Origin: SBAX01 sp964646605
GTDB lineage: Bacteria; Planctomycetota; Phycisphaerae; UBA1845
DNA: 38,174 bases
Reading direction: 5' to 3'
NCBI GenBank assembly: GCA_964646605.1
Contig: CAZYEX010000154.1
Location: 1-38,174 of the forward strand
Made by a program: the position numbers and the translations under genes. The notes beneath the pieces were generated by a model. The model saw only the letters and a program-made list of their open reading frames with translations. It ran no database searches and was not told the origin of the DNA. Shown here one piece after another: positions 31,939 to 38,174 of the stretch; positions within the stretch are counted from its first letter, which is position 1; every line of letters starts with the position of its first letter.

Positions 31939-33798
31939 CTAGCGATTTTCCAGACGTTTCAGGCGGGCGGTCAATTTCTCGGTCGCCTTGTCGGTCTCCC
32001 GGCCTTGGAGAGCTTTGCGGTAGCCGTCCACGGCGTCGGCGACGTAATCGGGGTAACCGAACAGCGACATGAGGTACGTGGTGCCCGCGGCTTGGGCGGT
32101 GAGCGTCCAATGTTTTTCCGCCCGGCGGTGGGCCTTCTCCAGCACTTCCATCGCTTTGGTGATTTCTTCCACGCCGGCGGTGCGGGCCTCATCGGCCTTG
32201 GTACGTTCGGCGACCGGGTCGGCCTCAGGCAGCCGAACCACGGCGTTCAGAGCGCTGAGCACTTCCGCGTTCTCGGTCGCCGAGGTGAAACGGTCGTACT
32301 GCATCCACGCCTTCTGCATTCGGGCGTCGGCGCTTTGCGCGGCGATGTGACCGGCCAACCAGTCGTCATTCTCGCGGGCCGCGTAGGCGGAGCGCTCTTT
32401 GGTTTCCGGGGCAAGGTTCTGCGTTCGCTCGCGGGCCTCGGAAATCCACTTCTCCACGGCCGCGGCGGCCTGCTGCGAGGCGCTGATGGACTGATCCAGA
32501 ATTTTCCCCGCACCCTCCTCGATCGCCGAGGCCTCCGACTCCACGCGGCTTAGCTCGGTGTATGACTCCGCGGCGACACCGGCGGCCTCGGAAATCCTAC
32601 GGACGGCCTCGTCCTGCTCGATCTGATTCGCGGCGCGAATTCCCTCCAACCGCGTCAGGTCCGCGCCAAACGCGGCGACGGCTTCCTGCAACCCCGCAAC
32701 CCGCGCCCCAACGATTTGGCGCTCGTCGCGGTAATGCGAAAGCCCCGGCTCGACCGTCAGGTCGGTGGATGAACCGTTCTCGATATATCGCCCGCGAAGG
32801 AAGTCGCCGCTGGCGTCAATCTCCGCTTGGGGCAGCCGACCGGCCTGTGCGGAGAGCATCTCTCGAACCGCCGCGCGGTATCTCGCGTCCTGCGCGGTCA
32901 CCTGGGTGTCGAACGTTTCCGCGCCGTTCGCGTCGGAAAAGTCCACGCCCGCGCCCTGCAATCGTTCCAGCTCAGCGCGGGCTTGCTCGGAGCGGGACTT
33001 GGCGTCCGCGATTCGTGTTTCGAAGTCACGGATGGATTTGTCAAGGGCCTCCGCGGTCTCCTGGTCCTGGGCCAGTTCGCGTTCCAGCTCCGCGATTCTG
33101 TCCTTGACGGTCTGGAGCTGCCCCGCAATCCCGCTGTCGGCCACAAGGGTCTTCCCCGCCGCCCAAAACGATGCTTCGTTGGCTAGGCGGACCATCTTCC
33201 GGCGGATTGCCTCGCCCTCGTCGCGTTGCCCTCCCGCACGGAGACGTTCCGACACGCCGCGATGGTATTGAATCACGCCTTTGAGGCGATTGGCCTCGAA
33301 GTGCGATGAACCCGATTCATCGCTGGACAGCACCGCCAGCGCCTGGTCGACTTCGGCCAAGGCGTCCTTGAGCAACTTGGCGTTCTGCGCCGTCAGGACG
33401 CCGCGGGTCTTCACGCCATCGCGGATTTGTGTACCCAGGTTTCCGTACGACGCCTTCGCGGTTCGCGGCGGATCCTGCTGCCAGTCGCGGGGTTCAAACG
33501 AAGCCCAGAGCGAGGCATGGTTCTCCTGGTACTCATCCGCCGCGTTGTCCACGATGGACTGCGTATCTTGGAGGTCGACATCGACGTCAGCGTCGCGCAG
33601 TTGGTCGAGAAGCAAGGAGCGATGGGCGAGTTCCGAGTCGTATTGGTGGAGAGTGCGGCGGGCGCGTTCCAAATGAACGGAGGCGTCCGCGTCGACGGAG
33701 CGACGGCTGCTCTCCAGGGACGGCAAGAAAATCCAGGCGAGCAAACAGAGCCCCGCGGCCCCGCCGCCTGCTATCGTGCCCAGTCGTTGGTCATCCAC
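31939..33798 (-). CDS. Large coiled-coil protein with one N-terminal membrane anchor
   Basis: This 619-aa protein starts at a GTG (33798) with GGGAGA six bases upstream; the frame is open upstream but without a good start. One N-terminal TM (TIAGGGAAGLCLLAWIFLP) is followed by almost entirely helical, Ala- and Glu-rich sequence. Strong heptad stretches occur, for example IAELERELAQDQETAEALDK and AKSRSEQARAELERLQG. The C-terminal part (QAAGTTYLMSLFGYPDYVAD, then YRKALQGRETDKATEKL) is also helical and could be a TPR-like region. No enzyme motif is visible. It is probably an envelope scaffold or spacer facing the periplasm. I recognise no named family. Confidence 0.8.
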   Translation of the reverse strand: MDDQRLGTIAGGGAAGLCLLAWIFLPSLESSRRSVDADASVHLERARRTLHQYDSELAHRSLLLDQLRDADVDVDLQDTQSIVDNAADEYQENHASLWASFEPRDWQQDPPRTAKASYGNLGTQIRDGVKTRGVLTAQNAKLLKDALAEVDQALAVLSSDESGSSHFEANRLKGVIQYHRGVSERLRAGGQRDEGEAIRRKMVRLANEASFWAAGKTLVADSGIAGQLQTVKDRIAELERELAQDQETAEALDKSIRDFETRIADAKSRSEQARAELERLQGAGVDFSDANGAETFDTQVTAQDARYRAAVREMLSAQAGRLPQAEIDASGDFLRGRYIENGSSTDLTVEPGLSHYRDERQIVGARVAGLQEAVAAFGADLTRLEGIRAANQIEQDEAVRRISEAAGVAAESYTELSRVESEASAIEEGAGKILDQSISASQQAAAAVEKWISEARERTQNLAPETKERSAYAARENDDWLAGHIAAQSADARMQKAWMQYDRFTSATENAEVLSALNAVVRLPEADPVAERTKADEARTAGVEEITKAMEVLEKAHRRAEKHWTLTAQAAGTTYLMSLFGYPDYVADAVDGYRKALQGRETDKATEKLTARLKRLENR

Positions 33799-34318
33799 GC
33801 GCGTCTCCCGTTTCCTCGCGTTCCAAACGCCGATCGCCGCCGCCCACCGACCGACTACCGCTGGGGATTCTACCTGCCTTCTCACCCTTGGAAAGTAGCC
33901 CCACCCCAAACGGAGCCCGCCGCCCAGTTAGTGCCAGTCACGCGGCACTCATCGAAGCGGCGACGGTTCTTGCCGAGACGCGGACCCCTCCAGCCGATTC
34001 CTTCCGGAGATTGGCAGGCCGAAATAAATTGCGTATATGCTTTACTTTTGTGCGTTTGCGCCAGGGCGCAGACACCACGATTCGGAGCACCCCAGGTTGA
34101 CCTTCCGGATATGCAGGGCGATAATTGGGTAGTCCGTGCATGGGCCGAACTCGGCTGGATGCACGCGACCGTGCGCGGGGCGGCTACGGTCGGCCCGCAT
34201 CGAGCCTACAGCTGCGAACTCGCCCCTGCGGTGCAACGCCGCGAAGGTGTGAAAAGGTGGATGAAACCCGCGCCATGAGCGTGGGGTGATCGCTCGCGCG
34301 AGAGCCAGGGACCGATCA
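33799..34318 (+). other. Divergent intergenic region upstream of the sigma factor gene
   Basis: These 520 bases hold the ribosome-binding site of the - strand coiled-coil gene, an AT-richer patch at about 34020-34060, and the promoter at 34097-34125. Short open frames on both strands have no supporting start signals, and I see no RNA gene. Confidence 0.5.
34097..34125 (+). promoter_or_regulatory. Sigma70-type promoter of the multi-HTH sigma gene
   Basis: TTGACC (34097-34102), a 17-base spacer, then GATAAT (34120-34125): five of six matches at each box. It is about 195 bases before the ATG at 34319, giving a fairly long leader. It is the best-matching promoter in the window. Confidence 0.65.
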
Positions 34319-35986
34319 ATGCCCAAGTTCTTCAATCGGGATATGGCAGACCTTGCCCATCAGCTTACGCTGTCGCCGCGCCGCCTGCGTGTCGAGCAGC
34401 TCCACGGCATCGACGGGCTCCTCGCTTTGATCGAACCGGCCAGGAGCTATCCCTTCGAGTTCGTCTGCTTCCACATTACCAAGTATCGAAAACGCGGAAC
34501 GACCACCGGCGACTCCATCCCGGCGCGGGCGCTGATCTGCGATCTGGTCACCATGGCCGAAGTGGTCAGCCGCAAGTCGAAACTAGCGACCGGCGAACTC
34601 GGCGAGCCGTTCCTGACGCACGAGGATTTGGCCAAGGAACTCAACGTCAGCACCAAGACCGTCCGCCGATGGCGAAACCGCGGGTTGATGGGTCTGCGCG
34701 TGGTGTTCGACGATGGCGTGAACCGCTTGGCGTTCTGCCGCGGCACGGTCGATCGCTTCGTGCAACAGCACAAGGCCATGGTCGTCAAAGGCGCGTCGTT
34801 CTCGCAGCTCGATGAAAAGGAAAAGCGGACCATCGTGGGGATGGCGCGGGAGCTGGTTTCCCAGCGCCCGCTGAAATTGCACGCCGTGGCCCGGGTCATC
34901 GCCGAGCGGACCGGCCGCGCGGTCGAGACTATCCGCTACACCCTCCGCCGGCATGACGAAAGTGACAAGGCGTCGGCCATCTTCACTCGCGCCGGCCAGG
35001 CGACGCACTGCGGACGGCACGAAGCGATCTGGAACTGCCGCCAAGCGGGCGACTCCCTGGAGTCCCTCGCCGCCGCGTTCGCCTGCCCCCTCAGCGAGAT
35101 CGAGTCGGTCCTGCGCCAGGTCCAACTGGAGCGCTGGAAGCAGGCCCCGCTGGATTGGATGCCCAACGCCATTTTCGACGCCCCCAACGCGGACGCACTC
35201 ATTCTCGAAGCGCCCGAACCGGCGGGCGGAAACGGAGTGACGCCTCGCCCGCCGCAAGACCTTCCGCCTTACCTGCGATCCCTCTACTTGACGCCCCTGC
35301 TCACCCGCGAACAAGAGCAGGACCTATTCCGCCGTTACAACTATCTGAAGTTCAAAGTCTCACGGGCCCTGCGGGCTGTGGACACCTCCACGGCAAGTGC
35401 TGGGCAGTTCGAGGCGTTTCGAGACTTGATGTCCAAGGTCGATGATTTCCGACAGCGGATCATTCGCGCCAACCTGCGGCTGGTGGTGAGCATCGCCAAG
35501 AAACACGTGGGTTGGAGCACGAACTTCTACGAGGTCATCAGCGACGGGAACATGTCCTTGATGCGGGCGGCGGAAAAGTTCGACTACGCCCGCGGCAACA
35601 AGTTCAGCACCTACGCGACGTGGGCGGTGATGAAGAACTACGCCCGCTCCATTCCCGAACAGCACTATCAAAGCCGTCGTTTCGTCACCGGCCAAGAGGA
35701 AGCGCTGGAATCCATCGCCGACCGCAGCGCCCAGCCGGCAAGCGACAGCGACCGTCAGCGGGTTCGAGAGATGATCGACGCGGGCCTGAAGGAACTCACC
35801 TCCCGCGAGCAGGAGGTCGTCCGTCATCACTTCGGGCTGGTGCAAGAGGGGCAGTCGTTCACCCTCGAACAGCTCGGCAAGCGCTTCGGGGTGACCAAGG
35901 AGCGCGTGCGGCAGATCGAGCTACGGGCCCTGGCGCGATTGCGCGAGATTCTCTCTCCCACGATGGCGGACGCCCTGCCCGGTTGA
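34319..35986 (+). CDS. Sigma-70 family factor with multi-HTH N-terminal region
   Basis: This 555-aa protein has a sigma-70 core in its last 240 residues: a region 1.2-like stretch (about 318-352), region 2 (about 383-448, NLRLVVSIAKKHVGWSTNFY, then VISDGNMSLMRAAEKFDYAR and FSTYATWAVMKNYARS), and region 4 (about 492-545, LTSREQEVVRHHFGL, then TLEQLGKRFGVTKERVRQIE). Region 3 is short or absent. The first 300 residues carry a MerR/excisionase-like HTH (about 97-150, LTHEDLAKELNVSTKTVRRW) and two more HTH-like helical modules (about 164-212 and 235-275). AGGGA seven bases before ATG 34319 supports the start. It is not the primary RpoD; it is probably an alternative factor with its own DNA- or partner-binding region. 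Similar long sigma factors appear typical of planctomycetes. Confidence 0.88.
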   Translation: MPKFFNRDMADLAHQLTLSPRRLRVEQLHGIDGLLALIEPARSYPFEFVCFHITKYRKRGTTTGDSIPARALICDLVTMAEVVSRKSKLATGELGEPFLTHEDLAKELNVSTKTVRRWRNRGLMGLRVVFDDGVNRLAFCRGTVDRFVQQHKAMVVKGASFSQLDEKEKRTIVGMARELVSQRPLKLHAVARVIAERTGRAVETIRYTLRRHDESDKASAIFTRAGQATHCGRHEAIWNCRQAGDSLESLAAAFACPLSEIESVLRQVQLERWKQAPLDWMPNAIFDAPNADALILEAPEPAGGNGVTPRPPQDLPPYLRSLYLTPLLTREQEQDLFRRYNYLKFKVSRALRAVDTSTASAGQFEAFRDLMSKVDDFRQRIIRANLRLVVSIAKKHVGWSTNFYEVISDGNMSLMRAAEKFDYARGNKFSTYATWAVMKNYARSIPEQHYQSRRFVTGQEEALESIADRSAQPASDSDRQRVREMIDAGLKELTSREQEVVRHHFGLVQEGQSFTLEQLGKRFGVTKERVRQIELRALARLREILSPTMADALPG

Positions 35987-35987
35987 G

Positions 35988-36018
35988 CTTGCCGCACGCG
36001 GTTCTCGCGCGGCGCAAG
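35988..36018. terminator. Hairpin between convergent genes
   Basis: CTTGC with CGC (35988-35995) pairs with GCG and GCAAG (up to 36018) across a GC-rich loop, exactly between the convergent stops of the sigma and beta-helix genes. It lacks a clear T-run, so it is only a possible bidirectional terminator. Confidence 0.3.
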
Positions 36019-38031
36019 TTACGGGTTCAAGCACGCGAGTTGAAAGGCCGCGAAGTCCCGCAGGTCCACGGCCCCGTCGGCGTTGAAGTCGAAGGCCTCG
36101 CATCCCGCGGGTGCCACTGGCGGCTCGCCCGCCAGTGCGGTCATGACCGGATCGGTCATGCATTGCGCCCAATGGGCAAAGTCGGTCAACTCCACCGCTT
36201 GATTGCAATCGTAGTCGCCGATGCCGAATTCGTAGGGCCCGATGTCCACGCGGCCGCAGAGGATTCGTGCGTGGCCGTCGAGGTCGCGGGGAGGACAAAG
36301 TTCCACTTTGTCAGTCTCTGGGGAGGGGCAAAGTTCAACTTTGCCCTCCCCCGTAGGCGGGCAAAGAGGATCTTTGCCCTCCCCGAAATCGGGATCACCG
36401 GCATTGATGGCCGGCGAATCGGGTGACAGGCGCAAGTCATCATCCTCGGTCCCGCGAATGTCGTCGGCCCCGTCGGCGTCCACGAACAACGGATCATTCC
36501 CGCTGTTGCCCACCCCCCCCAACAATCCGGTCCAGCCGTCCACGATGCTGTGGTTGATGTCCAACGTAGCGCCGTTCGAGAAATAGAACGATCCGAGTTC
36601 ACCCTCTCGGACGTCGGCTCCATCCACCGATCGGTTGTCCAAAAAAATGCTATTGGTGACCGTGGTGTGACCCCAGTCCAGAAACAAACCACCCCCGTTG
36701 GACCCCTCCGCGTGATAGCCCACGATCGCGGAGTTGACGATGTTCAGAAGACCCTCGCTTGCATAGATCGCGCCCGTGCTGCGAGACTCACTACCCAGAA
36801 GTAGCGAATTCTCGATCAGCACGTTGCAGGCGTTCAGGGACATGTATGCCCCCCCGGGATCTACGATGCGGCAGTTGCGAATGGTAAGGGACGTATGACC
36901 GCACGTCACATCGCGGCCGTTGGCGATGAAGTCGCAGTTTTCGATGAGCACCGACCCGCCGTTTAGGTTGATGGCCCCCGAACGCGAATCGTGGAACGTG
37001 CATTCACGGACGACCATTCGTGTGTTTTTGGGGTAAATCTTTGTGGTCAGGAACGGACGGTCGCGCCGTCCCCCGCCTGCGAAATCGGTGTTGGTCACCG
37101 TCAAGACCCCGGAATCGACAATCCATCCCGCCCCGCCGGGCGCGATACGACAGTCGGCGACCGTGACCGACCCCTCGCGCACTTCCAGCGCGTCGTTGTG
37201 CGTGGCAAGAAAGTCGCTGTTGGTGATCTGGATCCCATAGGCTTGCCGTCCGAACAGGGTCCGAAAGGAATCTTCGCCGAACGTCACGTTGCGAAACGCC
37301 GGACCGGCGCGGTCCGCGAGGATGACGATGCCGCCGAGAATGTCAAAGCTTTCCGCATAGTTGATGTAGGCCCCCGTAAGGAGCAGTCCATCGAAGCCCG
37401 TTGCGGTGGACGTGTCGCTGACGTCGATGACGATGTAGCTGTTCTCGCAGCTTTGCCACGATCCCACGTCGCAGCACTCCCGTTCGGCGATCACGGTGCA
37501 GGTGCGGTCCCAGCTCGACGACCGTTCGTCGCAGCAGTATGGGTAGGCGGCGCAGACACGAGCCTGACACTCGGCATTGTCGCAGGTGTTGCCCTCGTGC
37601 TCGCGGCAGCAGTCGGTGTAGAGGTCGCAGTCGCGCGGGCCGTCATCGCCGGCGAGGTCGCCGCTAAGAGAGGTTACGTTCACGATCCAGTCGCGCTCGT
37701 CGAGGCATTCCTCGTCGCCGAAGAACCCACCATATAGTCGAACGCCATCAGGCACGCGGAACACCGTAGTGCGATCGCCGGTTCCTCGATCAGGCGTGTA
37801 TCTCCCTGCCGCAATCCAGACCTGGTCGCCGAACTGGGCGACGGCGAGGGCATCCTGCAGGTCAGATAATGCGTCGATCCAACTCGTGCCGTCATTCCTC
37901 CCTGCGGCGTGTTGGTCGACATGGATGACGGTCTGACCCTCAACCGCGCCGACTATAAGGGTCAGATAAAGCAGGACTCCAAGACCCTTAAGGGAAGGAG
38001 GCGTGCATGCCCGAATGTCACCGCTTGTCAT
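36019..38031 (-). CDS. Secreted right-handed beta-helix protein with Cys-rich module and dockerin-like tail
   Basis: This 670-aa exported protein has a signal peptide (VLLYLTLIVGAVEGQ). It begins with the DG-SW-DAL-DLQDAL pattern of polymorphic-membrane-protein-like helices. An inserted Cys-rich module follows at about residues 135-200 (CDLYTDCCREHEGNTCDNAE, then VCAAYPYCCDE and SSWDRTCTVIAERECC). Then come many short beta-helix coils (SVLIENCDFIANGRD, SLTIRNCRIVDPGG) and SPAINAGDPDF, a common end of such helices. The last 65 residues resemble dockerin repeats (DYDCNQAVELTDFAHWAQC; FDFNADGAVDLRDFAAFQLA). I prefer ATG 38031, which has AAAGGG at good spacing, over GTG 38040. A 96-bp block of palindromic repeats is read in frame near the C-terminus. 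It is probably cell-surface or secreted and carbohydrate- or protein-binding. Confidence 0.88.
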   Translation of the reverse strand: MTSGDIRACTPPSLKGLGVLLYLTLIVGAVEGQTVIHVDQHAAGRNDGTSWIDALSDLQDALAVAQFGDQVWIAAGRYTPDRGTGDRTTVFRVPDGVRLYGGFFGDEECLDERDWIVNVTSLSGDLAGDDGPRDCDLYTDCCREHEGNTCDNAECQARVCAAYPYCCDERSSSWDRTCTVIAERECCDVGSWQSCENSYIVIDVSDTSTATGFDGLLLTGAYINYAESFDILGGIVILADRAGPAFRNVTFGEDSFRTLFGRQAYGIQITNSDFLATHNDALEVREGSVTVADCRIAPGGAGWIVDSGVLTVTNTDFAGGGRRDRPFLTTKIYPKNTRMVVRECTFHDSRSGAINLNGGSVLIENCDFIANGRDVTCGHTSLTIRNCRIVDPGGAYMSLNACNVLIENSLLLGSESRSTGAIYASEGLLNIVNSAIVGYHAEGSNGGGLFLDWGHTTVTNSIFLDNRSVDGADVREGELGSFYFSNGATLDINHSIVDGWTGLLGGVGNSGNDPLFVDADGADDIRGTEDDDLRLSPDSPAINAGDPDFGEGKDPLCPPTGEGKVELCPSPETDKVELCPPRDLDGHARILCGRVDIGPYEFGIGDYDCNQAVELTDFAHWAQCMTDPVMTALAGEPPVAPAGCEAFDFNADGAVDLRDFAAFQLACLNP
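36289..36384. repeat. Three tandem hairpins inserted in frame within the beta-helix gene
   Basis: Three adjacent palindromes share a GGGGAGG, CAAAG, CTTTG, CCTCCCC core: 36294-36312 (GACAAAGT/ACTTTGTC), 36320-36351 (arms of about 15 bases around one central base) and 36359-36379 (GGGCAAAGA/TCTTTGCCC). The block is exactly 96 bases (32 codons), so the frame is kept. It encodes three similar units with the core GKDPLCPP, GKVELCPS and DKVELCPP, between DPDF and RDLDGHAR, which normally are close together in such proteins. Confidence 0.8.
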
Positions 38032-38040
38032 CGCCAACAC

Positions 38041-38174
38041 CCCTTTCCGAGCAAATCCAGAAACGAGGGAAAATAATCTTCTAACGGGTCTTGACAGGGG
38101 GGGGGGGGGGGGGGGGTAGGGGGGGGGGAAAATGGGGGGGCGGGGGGGGGGGGGCGCAACGGGGCATCCCGGAA
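38041..38174. other. Poly-G terminal segment, probably an assembly or sequencing artefact
   Basis: From about 38098 the sequence is nearly all G with a few A, T and C, ending at the window edge. Long G runs at a contig end are typical of low-quality or dark-cycle reads. Just before it (38041-38096) is normal sequence holding the ribosome-binding site of the beta-helix gene. I treat bases after 38097 as unreliable. Confidence 0.8.

Noticed and set aside
35340..35362. A further copy of the GTTCAAAG repeat
   Set aside because: Only one short unit is present, and it is ordinary coding sequence of the sigma factor with no inverted arm.
1..38174. CRISPR array, tRNA, rRNA, insertion sequence, prophage or toxin-antitoxin pair
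   Set aside because: No regularly spaced repeats, tRNA T-loop patterns, transposase or integrase proteins were seen on either strand.
38098..38174. G-quadruplex or telomere-like element
   Set aside because: The run is a near-pure homopolymer confined to the window end, which fits an artefact better than a biological element.

Overview
The window looks like a piece of a GC-rich Planctomycetota chromosome, with a Phycisphaerae-type lineage as my best guess. The clues are: a secreted beta-helix protein with a planctomycete-style Cys-rich module and a dockerin-like tail (NADGAVDLRDFAAF); a sigma-70 protein with a long extra N-terminal DNA-binding region; a fused ResB-ResC cytochrome c synthase; an ApgM-type phosphoglycerate mutase; and an ECF sigma/anti-sigma/PDZ operon. 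This placement comes from protein style only. No rRNA or tRNA gene was found.

Region 1 (247-14762, all on the + strand) is the most striking part. Ten genes in a row encode an electron-transfer system of the cell envelope. They are: an NHL beta-propeller lipoprotein, a 5-haem lipoprotein, an outer-membrane-barrel-like protein with a lipobox, a second NHL lipoprotein, a 12-haem secreted cytochrome, a giant CcsBA haem-attachment enzyme, a 4-haem c554-like cytochrome, a 9-haem membrane-anchored cytochrome, a Rieske protein and a b6-type cytochrome b. My reading is a bc-type quinol-oxidising complex, whose cytochrome c1 is replaced by multihaem proteins, feeding a porin-cytochrome-like conduit across the outer membrane. 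The synthase that matures all these cytochromes is encoded in the middle.

Region 2 (14763-21529) is housekeeping: rlmN, a sugar-isomerase-like TIM barrel, trpF, trpA, a membrane protein and, on the - strand, apgM. Between trpF and trpA, on the - strand, lies a roughly 204-nt sequence that folds as one long hairpin with an asymmetric central bubble. It has a perfect TATAAT upstream and a terminator-like hairpin downstream. I propose it as a 6S-like RNA.

Region 3 (21698-26288) holds a - strand ECF sigma/anti-sigma/PDZ operon ending in a clear intrinsic terminator, then a + strand REC-XRE response regulator and a small tail-anchored protein. Region 4 (26420-30251) is succinate dehydrogenase/fumarate reductase (sdhC-sdhA-84-aa ORF-sdhB). 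Region 5 (30393-38031) has a transglutaminase-like exoprotein, a large coiled-coil membrane protein, the multi-HTH sigma factor and the beta-helix exoprotein. The window ends in an abnormal poly-G run that is probably an assembly artefact.

Several palindromic repeats are scattered through the window. One overlaps the start of the 12-haem cytochrome gene and seems to encode part of its signal peptide. One is a three-hairpin, 96-bp in-frame block inside the beta-helix gene. A third family occurs twice, once as half an element and once as a complete inverted repeat.
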